Shown piece after piece: positions 31,855-42,000 of a stretch of DNA of 64,000 nt. Position numbers and translations under genes: made by a program. The DNA comes from Jaapia argillacea MUCL 33604 (Eukaryota > Basidiomycota > Agaricomycetes > Jaapiales > Jaapiaceae), in assembly GCA_000697665.1 (NCBI GenBank), contig KL197749.1, positions 60,441 to 124,440 on the forward strand, written 5' to 3'. The notes beneath the pieces are model-generated. The model was given only the letters and a program-made list of their open reading frames with translations, had not been told where the DNA came from and searched no databases. The first letter of the stretch is position 1, and the number at the start of each line of letters is the position of its first letter.

Positions 31855-34650
31855 TTGCCAGTGCTCGACGCTGATCCAGAAACGTCATCGTCCTTTGCCT
31901 AAGAAAGCGATGTGCCAAAAGAAAGGAAAAACAGATAAACGCAAACAAGGAAAGACCTTCCCGTGGCGGCCAGTGTCCCTGGAGCGCGCGTCTCGTACCC
32001 ATCGTCTCAAAATATTCGTAGCACCTGTTGATGCATTGTAAAAATATCGAACTGGCGCTGCTCCATGGGTACAAAGGTGGTCTACAGACTACAAAATACA
32101 GCTAGGGATTTACAAGAGGATTGAGTGAGATATTGCTAGAATAGGTCAGAGTGGCCGAGATGTAGGCATTTGACGGTACATAACAGTGAAGAATCGACGG
32201 GCAATTGTTGAGAAGGTATCGTACAGATGCTTACAAGGATTATCAATAGAAGCATAGATCTCAATTCTTGATGTTCGTGAGACGTTTGCATTAGACGCAC
32301 AAAGTGCCTCTCCATACTTGACGGAAGGTCAAGCCCGAGAGAACTCGACGTAACGTTCAGACCACAAATACCGTCCAAGCTGAGCCTAAGGTACATACAA
32401 ATGGCAGATCAGAACTGGGGCTTGGAGATTTGGAACGGACCGACTCACGTGGAGGTACCAGCTTTCCCTATCGGGGAAACGAGGTAAAGCATCTGGCCGG
32501 CCATCAAGAGGTGCACAGAGCCGCTGAAAAGGGACTCAGTGACAGTTTATCAGAAGGGATGGTTCACTCACATGCGGGGCAATTGTGTGCTTCCCTTTGA
32601 GCTTGAGCTTCGTCTCCTGTAAAGCCTGGGTAATTCCTTGCTTCTCAAGGAACTCCATGAACGCCTGGCTGTTGTCGTAGATGGCTGTCGAACATGAAAT
32701 ATGACCCAGCACTCTAGCCACTAGTCCGGCGAGTTCAGTGGAACCGTTGGGAGCCAAGAATTACCCAGAACGCAGCATGTCAGATAGAAAAAAGTATAGA
32801 CAGCCATAGATGTCGGCACGCTGGGCACCGTGGGCAAGACCCGCTTTGATGACCGCTTCAATACTGAAATGGGATGAAAGGTGAAATAACATGAAAATAG
32901 TAGGACCGACATACTCCCATGAGTCGAGGGGATCAGCAAGGTCGTCTTGCAACCACCGCCCGTCAGGTGAGAACAGAGAATTATTAGGGGTGTTAAACTG
33001 GGAATTCAGGGCTCCGAACGGCAGAAGGAGGCCAAAACGGCGAAATTCCAGGTAAGCAAGTCGGTGTGAAGGCTCCAGTCTGCAATAGTGGCGGTGATGG
33101 CGATCCTGTCTCGACGGTGCAAATCTTGAAAGAATAGGCTCAGACGAAGGTAGATACCGAGATATGGAGGGTACAAACCTAACCCGTTCGTATTCGCTCA
33201 CGGCTTCTTGGAGCTGATGGTGAGCTGTCAACATCCCCGCTGCGACATCAAGCGCATCCGGGGGAAGTTTCCCGGACAGCGTTGAACGCGAACCCAAAGG
33301 AACAGAAAAATCACCCTCCTTCCCAATTCGCTGGAGGAAGGCCAACATTACCGTCGACAAACGCGCATGATGTTCTATCGGTATGAACACCGAATACCAA
33401 AAGTGGAGTGCCAGTTCCGCAGCAATGTTCTTGCGATCCACCGTACCGAGTAACAATAGAAGGGCGATATTGCGGATAGCAATATGCGGTTCTCTGTCAT
33501 TCAGTAATATCTTGATCTGACCATTATAGCTCGAAGGGAGGGCAGTGATAGTTTGTACAATGTTTCTGATATCTCCGGAGGCTAGGGAGCGACAAGAGAC
33601 GTTAGAGAAAAAAAAACAGGACTTTGGGAGAAGAAATCACTGATGCGTACCAACGAAAGCAAGTGAGAAATTCTTGTTGATATCGTTCTCATTCCGGGAA
33701 AGATTGATCACGTCGACTGCAGGTACCCCTCCCCACCTGAACAAAGTGGCATGGGTCAACGGTAACAAACGAACTATACCCAAAGATAATACAGGTGAAG
33801 TCCCACGGCTAATTCTACCTCTTTGGCCCGCTTGAATGCGGACAGGGGATTCAAGCCTCCGGAGGCCACGAACGAAGGAGAACGACATTCGATAACCCAG
33901 GCTGGTTTCCAGTCATCGGACCTGATCTTATCCTCGCAATCTGGCGAAAAAAGTTTGAGGTGGGGTGAAGCCTGAAGGCAAGTAACAAGATCAACTGCAA
34001 ACCTCTCGTGTGGACAGGCCAATGCTTTTGTTGACACGTCTTGCAAAAAGGCAAGAGTGAGGTAAACCTGAGCTTCAACGACATCCGATGAAACCTTACC
34101 TTTGAACAATATGAAACGAGTTTGCAAACACCGCAAGCCAGTTTTCCATCGTTTGGACAAGTGTTGTGGGTCGCAGCCTCCACGTTAGCACAAGGGAGTC
34201 TTTCCAGCGGATGAATGCCTTCGCCAGCCTTGAGAGCATCATCCAGCCGATCGAGGAACTTCGATTGGCTGAGAGTGCTCCCACTCGCCGTCCCACCACC
34301 TTCCACTCCACTACCACCTGACCTCGACGTTGTTCTCAGGAACGGGACAAGAACTTCCAGCATTTTCCATATTCGTCCTTTCCAACTACCCTCCCATTCT
34401 TCTCTCAGTTTCTCCTCTCGTTTCTTCTCAAACGACACTCTATACCACTCGTACCCTTCCCTAAATGACCGGTCGACGTGGGAAGAGAAGATCGGTTCAC
34501 CTCGGGGATTCGATGTTGAGGTACATGTTGAAAGATCGCAGTGCTTTATTCACGTGTGGTACATATCGATACAGCACAATAAAACGCAAACCTTGAATGA
34601 AATCCGATCTGCGTTGGGACTCTGGGAGTGCCACTCGGGGAATCCTGCTA
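31855..34650 (-). other. MYND-bearing segment present in unit 3 but absent from unit 2
   Basis: Unit 2 and unit 3 align after the F-box stop up to about 31850 (TAGTATTAGAAACCGCATAT versus GTGTTAGAAACTACGTATAT). They align again from about 34650-34745 (TGTGTCATCCATCCTGGC), which leads into the kinase start. The roughly 2.8 kb in between, holding the second MYND-DUF4470 gene, has no counterpart in unit 2. It was either inserted into unit 3 or deleted from unit 2. Near the left edge the sequence holds only chance frames. Confidence 0.65.
32146..34545 (-). CDS. MYND/DUF4470-like protein, copy 2 (new N-terminus, internal deletion)
   Basis: Exons match copy 1 at 8475-11147: LDDALKAGEGIHPLERLPC, NTCPNDGKLACGVCK and LVSYCSK, TCQQKHWPVHTR, DCEDKIRSDDWKPAWVIE, MLLGTVDRKNIAAELALHFW, and C-terminal KLKLKGKHTIAPH and IEIYASIDNPCKHLYDTFS, ending MPTSRPL. 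Two differences stand out. First, before LSQSKFLDRL the N-terminus is unrelated to copy 1: SFREGYEWYRVSFEKKREEK, a Trp- and charge-rich stretch open to about 34545. Second, about 450 bp of copy 1 (10083-10535) is missing, so the protein jumps from YFFLSDMLRS to the late part, with a stop right at the junction unless a GTAATT...TAG intron is used. The start is unknown. It is divergent from the adjoining kinase gene, their 5' ends about 230 bp apart. Confidence 0.65.
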
Positions 34651-34772
34651 CTTCAGAGGAGTTTCTCATCCTGTGTTTGTACATGTGGTACTTCCTCGAC
34701 TCCTGTCTCGCGAACGAGATCCTCCTGATACTTACCTCTTTACTGTGTCATCCATCCTGGCGCGGGACACCG

Positions 34773-36106
34773 CAATGCCATCCCTAGGATTCATCTCGAC
34801 CCAAACGAACAACCTCGACCACAAATTGGGTACACATGCTCGTAGCCTCGTATTCCGTAAACTAGGGTAGGAAGAAACCGGCGATTCGATACATGGCGTG
34901 GTGTGATAAAAGAACAAGATATCCAAGTAGAAGAGTTAACCATACATGAAATGATCCCCTCTAACTCTTCCAAATCCCACAACACTCCAATGACAATCCT
35001 AAAATCATGTACGTCGCCACAGCCCTCCTCTATCCAATCCAAAATTCAAGGGCCCCATACACACAGCTATCGAAACGATCGACGCGCCTTTCGGAGCGTG
35101 GCCCATGGATCGTTACGCCCCAAAGTCCCCACCCACAAAACCCACCCACAGCTCCACCACCGCACTCGTCGACATCATCGACGACAAAGCTGTGAAATAT
35201 ATCTGGGAGGGAGATTTAGAACACGAACTTCGGATGATGTTATTCGCCGGACCAGAATGCGCCGTTCAACCCTTGGGACGGGTGTTCAAAGCGCCAGAGC
35301 GGATTCAAAACGGTTATATCCCCAAGGAGAAGATGATTGGGTTCGTCATGCCACTCGAGAAAGTATTAGTATCAGGATGGAGTTCCGACAATCCCGGGAC
35401 GAGGTTAGAGTTGACTAGAGAAGAGAGACGAGAGGTTATCGAGAAGCTTATAAAGTGCGTGGAGCGATTACATGCCAAAGGGATCATACACGGTGATATC
35501 AAACCACCCAACATCCTTCTCTGCTCCGATGGCGAAATACGACTGTGCGATTGGGCGACAGCTTCGTTCGAGGGAGATGGGTTTGCGCATAACATCTCCA
35601 CCGTCCAGTATTCATCTCGTCATCGGCTTCGATACGTATCCGCGTACGAACCCTTAACGAGATCGGAGGACCTATACGAATTGGGGATAACGATTTGGGA
35701 GATCTGGGTTGGGGAGGTACCATTTCGGGAGATCAAAGCTGACGCTTTGGAGGATTACATCATTGCTGGGCTCAGACCTGACATGGATAGGATAGATGAT
35801 GGGGAGATGAGAGAGCGGATTAGGGAGTACCTGGATTCTGCTCCTCCTACACATCCTAATGATGTGGGACAGCTTTATGCTGGGTGTTCGAGGAGGGCGG
35901 TTTGGTCGCCTGGGTGTCGTGCCGATCCAAGACATAGAGTGGTCAAGGTCGTTCATGCGGTTTCGTGTAACGAGATCAACCCTGAGAGGAGGGAAGCCTG
36001 TTTGGATCCATTTAATTTGCCGGCGTGGTTCAAGGGGAAGGTTGGGATGTGTCCGTTGTGCGATGAGGTTGGACATCACGTTTTGGTGGAATATAAAGGC
36101 GAGTGA
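34773..36106 (+). CDS. Protein kinase of the HGDIKPPN type, intact copy (unit 3)
   Basis: The first exon likely begins at ATG 34773 (MPSLGFISTQTNNLDH, shared with unit 2). The main exon runs from TAIETIDAPFGAWPMDRYAP through DIIDDKAVKYIWEGDLEHEL (candidate beta-3 Lys in VKYI and alpha-C Glu), RMMLFAGPECAVQPLGRVF, MIGFVMPLEKVLVSGW, the catalytic loop IIHGDIKPPNILLCSDGEIR, LCDWATASFEGDG in place of DFG, SAYEP, and ELGITIWEIWVGEVPFREIK. A Cys-containing tail CPLCDEVGHHVLVEYKGE ends the protein. The HGD Asp and the metal-binding Asp are kept although DFG is DWA, so activity is possible but not assured. A start at 35105 (MDRYAPKSPP) is the alternative. Two broken relatives lie at 7.2-8.0 and 22.5-24.0 kb. 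Confidence 0.8.
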
Positions 36107-37660
36107 GAGCCTGTGGAATTGGATTGGAGGAGCTGGAGAAAGCAAGTCTTGATAGATATGTAGAATAGGCGTGTATTTTCGAAGTGTAGACCATCGATAT
36201 TCGAACTTGAACAACGTCCTCAGTCCGAGGTTGGACCCTGAGTTGTGAGTGGAACGAAAACAGCTGGAAGAGGTCGAGTGTGAGGAGGCCGTCGTGAACC
36301 ATGACCAAATGTTGTAGTCCTTTGGCGTGTTGACGATCTTTAATACGGTGAGCAAAACGAAGCCATGGAGGTTGACAAGAAAGCAGGTCAATGTCGGAAT
36401 CAAAGCCACGTTTTCTGTTTCCGGCATGAACTTGTCACGTTCTTCCGGCATTGATCTTCCCTCAGCCTCTTGATCTGCAAACCAGATATCTGGACCGCAA
36501 TGTCATCGTTCTAGTGCCCCCCTCGAGCAGCCAAGACGATGTCTGTTTCGTAACACCGTCTTTTGTCCTTCCCTGGTCAGAGGGCAGACCTCACATGGAT
36601 CGGTTGTTACCCACACTAGCGAAGCACATATTTCTCTTGACTACGAAAACCTGGAAGGTGATCCTCCGATAAAGGTCACTTTTTCTCTGGTCGGCTATTT
36701 GACAGGAACGACCGGCAATTGTCCATCGCCAGAACGATCAATGATAGACTTCACTTTGCCCTGTCGAAATCGCTCGCATGAACCAAGTCGAGATATCTTA
36801 TTGTTATGACGGACGAACATCCTAACGGTGAGCCGAATAACTTCGTTAGCCGATGCCTCCCTCGTGTTTGCTTATTGTGTTGGGCTGATTGGACTACTTT
36901 AAACTTTGGACAAAGTCGTCCCGACACAAGATGTCGTGGGTCAAAGTGTTTCAACGAGGACAGGCACGACAGTTCAGGAACACTGCGCTATTGTATCTTT
37001 TCTCTTGTCTGCCGTCTTTCTTGTTCCTCTGATATGTTCTGGGCGACTCCTTCGACAACTGGTTTACTATAAGGATGTAGACAGTCACTGGTTTCTCCCT
37101 CACCAAACGGCTCCCATCCACACTCTTCCGCACTCATCCTCAGGATCCCATCCTCTCCGCACATCACTAGAAATCAAATGGATTCCTTCGCTACCATCTT
37201 CACTACCTCCGCCGTCGAGGACGTCATGACCTCTACCCCCGTTGACCTTGAAAGCGGAGGAGGAGGAGGAAACTCCTACTGCATCATCGCCTGAGCAGGC
37301 CAAACCGCTCTTATTTAATCAGTGCAGTCTAATGAGCAATTATGTGAGTATCTTCAGTCCACTGCTCAACCCTTCGATTGAGGTCTAATGAAGCCTCTTC
37401 AATGATTAGATTTGAGCATCAGCATTACGACTCACCAGCACAAGCATTTGTTACCCCGCATTATTCATCGTCAAACCGGGCTGTTTGACTAGATTCTCGA
37501 CCTCTTCGTTCATTCGCATTGCATTACCATTTTATACCTTTGTTCTTCATCGACGAGACATAGTTTTGGTTACTGGCAGGGAGAAGGCAGCCGACAGAGA
37601 TTGAGACGAATAGCATTGTACTGCATATTATCGAGTACCACGTTGTAGCACCCTGGGGAA
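36107..37660. other. Unassigned region between unit 3 and the protease relic
   Basis: The first 250 bp is the 3' flank shared with the other kinase copies (for example AGCTCCTCCAATCC inverted near 36130). Beyond that, a plus-strand frame near 36450-36670 (LDRNVIVLVPPSSSQDDVCF) and a hydrophobic one near 36985-37075 (AIVSFLLSAVFLVPLICSGR) look protein-like, but no family was recognised and no splice model links them. They are left unassigned. Confidence 0.35.
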
Positions 37661-38549
37661 ATGAAGGGAAATGATTGTTTCGTCAGCGATTGTTCGGGAC
37701 AACGCGAGGATGTGCCAAAACTCCCACAGTATATGGTCGCCAGCGACCCCGTCGATGGTATCATTTGGATGGCCACTTACCCCGCCATTTTCAATCTTGG
37801 AGAGCCCCCTCATTTCAACACCGCCTACTCCGAGAACAAAGTGACCAGCGACCTTTTCGCTTTCAGGCTCGCTTCCAGCGGCTCTGACCTCTACCTCGGC
37901 GAAACCGCCTCTGCCCTCTATAACGGATCCGTCGAGTACCACTCGATTAATAGTAATACGCAAATATATGGTGACAACAAGACATGATCTCATCATGTCG
38001 CTCACCACGTGACTCGAACTAGCCAATCAAAGTGCTCAGGTCAGCCAATCAGCGACCAAGTTTGTCTTGCCACTGGGGACTGTCTTTTTTCAAATTGAAA
38101 GATCGGACACAAGGACGTTACTTACTAGAGGCATGGCAGTCTAAGGTTCCTGGTAGTGCCCTCCACGAGTCTTCCGACGGTTATTACTCTCACCCATGCA
38201 ACTCACCCCCACCGTTGCTTTCAGCTGGGGTGGCAAGAGCTGGACCGTCAGCTCCGCCAAGTAAGTGGTTTTCAGTAACTGATTGAAGTAATCTCTGACA
38301 TTCGTCCAATACTCAGCTTCAACCTCGGTGAGACTTGCTCTGGGTCCGGTCAATGTGTTGGTGCTCTTGCTGGCCAGGATCTTGGCCTCGGTAACAACGT
38401 CTAGCTGCTCGGTGATAGGTCAGTCCTCCAGCCATTAATCTCGATGTCTCCGTTTTCTGATGGATATCAACGTTTCTAGCTTCATGAAGAACCTTTACAC
38501 TGTCTTCTCCTTCTCCCAGAACGCTGTCGGCTTTGCTACCCTCGTCTAA
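37661..38549 (+). pseudogene. A1-family aspartic protease (pepsin-like), dead fragment
   Basis: The left part gives the mid-domain of a secreted fungal aspartic protease: MVASDPVDGIIWMATYPAIF, NLGEPPHFNTAYSENKVTSD, LFAFRLASSGSDLYLGETAS, ALYNGSVEYHSI. The right part gives the C-terminal domain: DGYYSHPCN, LTPTVAFSWGGKSWTVSSAN, FNLGETCSGSGQCVGALAGQ, DLGLGNNV, then SFMKNLYTVFSFSQNAVGFA and TLV at the end. The first catalytic motif (DTGSS) is absent because the 5' end is missing. The second (DSGTT) is absent because about 150 bp of unrelated DNA (37985-38140) replaces that region. There is also a TAG just after GNNV. It is a clear relic of a secreted protease gene. Confidence 0.85.
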
Positions 38550-38756
38550 AGGACAGTAGTGTCCATCCCGGTCGTCGAAGAAAGCGTTGTCGAGTTATCT
38601 ATTTATCCTTATGTGTTATTTCTAAGAACGGAGAAGGGATGTTTTTCATGAGTACGGTTGAATGGTATATTGCTTTGTGTTTACAAAGCTGCTAGCGGTA
38701 AAAATTCAACGGGACGAACCATGCCACTCCAACACAGCAAGGATGACGACTCAGCT

Positions 38757-39446
38757 CTACTTGCTACACTTCCGGATTCCAGTGACAATCGCCACAATGG
38801 AAGCCACACCCCCTAGGATTGATCCCGCAATCGTCGCCTTGTCACTAGCACTCAACCCACCCCCTCCACCCCCTCCCGATGAAGACGATGAAGTGGTCGT
38901 TTGCGCGGCTGCTGGAGGAGCGGTGGAGGACCCTCCATTTATGGCGACAGGATTTGTGAAGTTCCCAGAACAGATGGTATTCGCTCTAGGATCGATGCAC
39001 TCCACACTATATCCATCACTGACACACATCTGCAAGCTTCGCGACGAAGTGCAGGCGTAGTCGTTGCCGGGAATGCACCCAGTCGAATCGCAACAGGCAT
39101 CAGCCGCTCCGGGTGGCTGGACGTTCATAAAGTCCACGATAGACTGCGCACAACCAGGGGACGTGGCACCCGACCAATCAATCTTCTGACAATTCGTAGC
39201 CGCACAAGCGTGCTGCTGGTTGAGCCCTCCGATGCAAAACGTCGGGTATGGGAAGTTTCCCGCAGAATAAGTGACGTCGCTGCAAGATTGGAATACGGGT
39301 CCCGTCTGATCTTTGCATCCAAGACCACCGCAACATCGGAATGTGAACGTTGTATTGCCGAGATTGGAGAATGTGTCCGTCATGAGCTGGGTGTCGGTCC
39401 AGGATCCACAGCTTTGACGGAAACCATATGGGTCTGGAGTAGTCAT
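38757..39446 (-). CDS. Cysteine-rich surface protein with one C-terminal membrane segment
   Basis: The open frame MTTPDPYGFRQSCGSWTDTQ continues through a Cys-rich outer part (FRCCGGLGCKDQTGPVFQSC, CIGGLNQQHACAATNCQKID, ADACCDSTGCIPGNDYACTS) with about 16 Cys in paired spacing. A Ser/Thr/Gly linker follows (TTTSSSSSGGGGGGG). One membrane helix comes last (ATIAGSILGGVASIVAIVTG) with a short basic tail (IRKCSK). The layout resembles fungal wall-stress or adhesion-type surface proteins, but no named domain is recognised. A signal peptide must lie in an upstream exon. A hydrophobic stretch SLSFLTDILLASILC near 39510-39550 followed by GTGAGT is a candidate, though the phase does not fit cleanly. 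The function is unknown. Confidence 0.68.
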   Translation of the reverse strand: MTTPDPYGFRQSCGSWTDTQLMTDTFSNLGNTTFTFRCCGGLGCKDQTGPVFQSCSDVTYSAGNFPYPTFCIGGLNQQHACAATNCQKIDWSGATSPGCAQSIVDFMNVQPPGAADACCDSTGCIPGNDYACTSSRSLQMCVSDGYSVECIDPRANTICSGNFTNPVAINGGSSTAPPAAAQTTTSSSSSGGGGGGGLSASDKATIAGSILGGVASIVAIVTGIRKCSK

Positions 39447-39982
39447 CGCGGCCTGCTGTTGAACGGTGAGTGACCGGTGAGGCTAAAGGTTATTCGGACA
39501 ACTACTCACAGAGAATGGATGCCAAGAGTATATCGGTTAGGAAACTTAAACTTCAAAAGGTGTGTCCTGGGGCGAATCGCGGGCTAATCCCTTAATACAC
39601 CGTTGAGGTCGATCTCCTGTAGGCAAATGTTTGAGATTTGTAGACAGTTGGATAGATAGCTATTGGACGCACCCTCTATCGATGGGAGTGAAAGAAAAAG
39701 ACGGTCGCACAGCCTACGAAAAGCATCAGTGCATCGAGTGAGTCTGTCCAGGCAGCTCGGAGTCATTTCTAGCGGAGGTTGTTCGTCGTTGGCCCCCGAA
39801 AGAAGACTCGTCACACAGCAACGCATGCCATCAGATCAGAACCCAAATGGATTTCATATCTAAGTCTATCAGTAGTCTCATGATCAGGCGACCCCACAAC
39901 AAAACAGCACTGGAAGAAGTGAGCGTAACAAGATACATACGACCAATAGGGCCTACCAGATGGCGCCCTACAACTTTGATTG

Positions 39983-41459
39983 CTACCATTGTGTAATATC
40001 AACCTCTGCCTCCCCAAAGACACTCGTCTTCTTGATATTGAATCCCTCCTCTGGCGTATCCACGCTCTCTTCGCCACCCAAGGTCCGATAGTAGTCGGGA
40101 AACTGCTTCCTCAAAAACTTCAGAATATGCTCATTAATCTGCTCAAACTCCAACAAGAATCCATCGTGCCCGTCGGGCGAGTTAATCGTGACGAGTTCCG
40201 CTTGTGGGATGTGTTCCGCAAGTTCACGTTGTTCGGAGGGAGTGAACAGACCGTCGGTTTGGATGGAAATGACAAGGGCACCGGAGGGTAGTGTGGAGAG
40301 CACTCGCCAGAGCGCGTGAGGTTCCTCGTGATCGATAGAACGATCTCGAGCCAAATCATGGGTATCCATCTTGCGAGTGATATGGATGTAACAATTCGCG
40401 TCGAATCGAGCGCAGAATTTGTCTCCTTGGTATCGTAAGTACGACTGTGCAGAGAACACCGGACGGCGAGGCTGAGGAGCAATGGGTGCCGTCGGGTTCG
40501 AGATCGAGGACAATCGGGGGGACGGAGGTGATGAAGAGGTTGGTGAGGGTGGCAAGCTGATGTTATTCGCCTGAGAAGTCCGAGATTTGGCATATCGATG
40601 GCCGTCATTGTGATCATCTGCGTGGGATATAGGCGAGCGTGGAGGAGTGATCAGGCCAACGGGCTTTTGTGGTTTGCGTCCGAAACGGGTTTCGAAAGAG
40701 TCTCGAGAACGATAAGTCAATAGAGCTGCCATGCGTGCCGCGGAAAGGCCAGAGGTGGGCTGAGTTTGATAATATCCGTCCTCATAAGTGGGGTCGCTGT
40801 AGATACTCTGTCGTTGAGCTTCGCCCCAGCTGATGCACCATGCCGAATGACGCGCTGAGGTGGCAATCGGGATGATATGCCGAACGTAACCCTTGGGCGT
40901 GCACAAGGGCCATTCTAGGACTGCCATGCCGCCCATGGAACCACCGATGGCGACGGCGACTGAATTGACCCCTAAATTGTCAAGAACGAGTTTATGCAAA
41001 CTGATGCATACGTAAGGGACTATTCAACGAGAAGTTAAGGCGGATCGCATACCGAACATCGTCTCTGATACTCGTCAGAGGGAACTCGGGTCCATAAGGT
41101 CGTCCAGTCGCGGGATTAATGGTGACGGGCGAAGCTGACCCGTAGGGCGATCCCATCACATTTGCGCAAAATATGAAGAAACGACTCGAGTCGAATGCCT
41201 TGCCTCTTCCCATCAAAGGACCCCACCTCGATCGTATTCAGCACCCGATCAACCAGAGTTGAAGGGGTACTCACCAGTCATCCACGTCGGCACTGCCTGT
41301 AAACGCGTGGCAAATGATCATGACATTGTCCCTGCTTTGATTCAATTTCCCCCATGTCTTGTAGGCAATAGGTACTTCGCGCAGAATGGCGCCAGATTCG
41401 AGCTCGAATGAGGGTACCGTGTATATGCTCTGGTCAAGCAGCTGAGAGAATGCGCTCAT
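39983..41459 (-). CDS. MET2: Homoserine O-acetyltransferase
   Basis: This enzyme transfers acetyl from acetyl-CoA to L-homoserine, the entry step to methionine in fungi. The start is ATG 41459 (MSAFSQLLDQSIYTVPSFEL). Then come AILREVPIAYKTWGKLNQSR, VMIICHAFTGSADVDDW, an exon with FDSSRFFIFCANVMGSPYGS, and the last exon with the nucleophile elbow VAIGGSMGGMAVLEWPLCTP (Ser), the acid in IQTDGLFTPSEQRELAEHIP (Asp) and the base in INSPDGHDGFLLEFEQINEH (His). The alpha/beta-hydrolase triad is complete. A Pro/Ser-rich insert (SLPPSPTSSSPPSPRLSS) sits in the lid region, as is common in basidiomycete MET2. At least two introns are present (41217-41271 and 41000-41030). It is a host housekeeping gene with no sign of transfer. 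Confidence 0.95.
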
Positions 41460-42000
41460 TCCAAATGGATTATAGAGTGAGAACTTCGGATAAGTTTGAT
41501 AGACCGAAGATACTGTATAGGTCTTTTGGCAAGCGCGCAAGGAAGTTTATAAGGAACAGTGGAGGGGACAACAGATAAACACAGAACGGTGAGGGCAGGA
41601 GGTTCAGTCATTGCGTGAGTGACCTTTATGATTGCGCAATATGGCGTGAGAAATCAAATTACGCAAAGAACAACCATACATAAGTTAGTAAACGAAATCA
41701 CTTCCTTCTCCCCTAGAAGACAGTATGGATCTATCTTTTGAACCCTCCAGCCGCTATGGAGGCGCTTGAAGGACACGATATTCTGTAGACTAGTCAACTT
41801 TTTCTTCCTCTTCTTTCGCAACCACGAGATTCTCCCCGTTGATCCCACCAGCAGGACTGGACTCTGGCAAATCTCTACCGGAATCCCGACGTTCTGTGTA
41901 TCATAATTTCAAGTAGCAGCGTGCAGCGAGCTTTCAATCACAGGTAATCATGTGCTAGGAGTCCATACGTCCCCTCCGTAATCACCCTGATCTCGAAAGT
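41460..42000. other. Upstream region of MET2
   Basis: About 540 bp without a recognised gene. An open frame on the minus strand reaches back to 41540 but lacks an ATG and is taken as leader. The short words CATTGCGTGAGTGACC and TGATTGCGCAATATGGCG are near 41610-41645. No binding site can be named with confidence. Confidence 0.4.
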
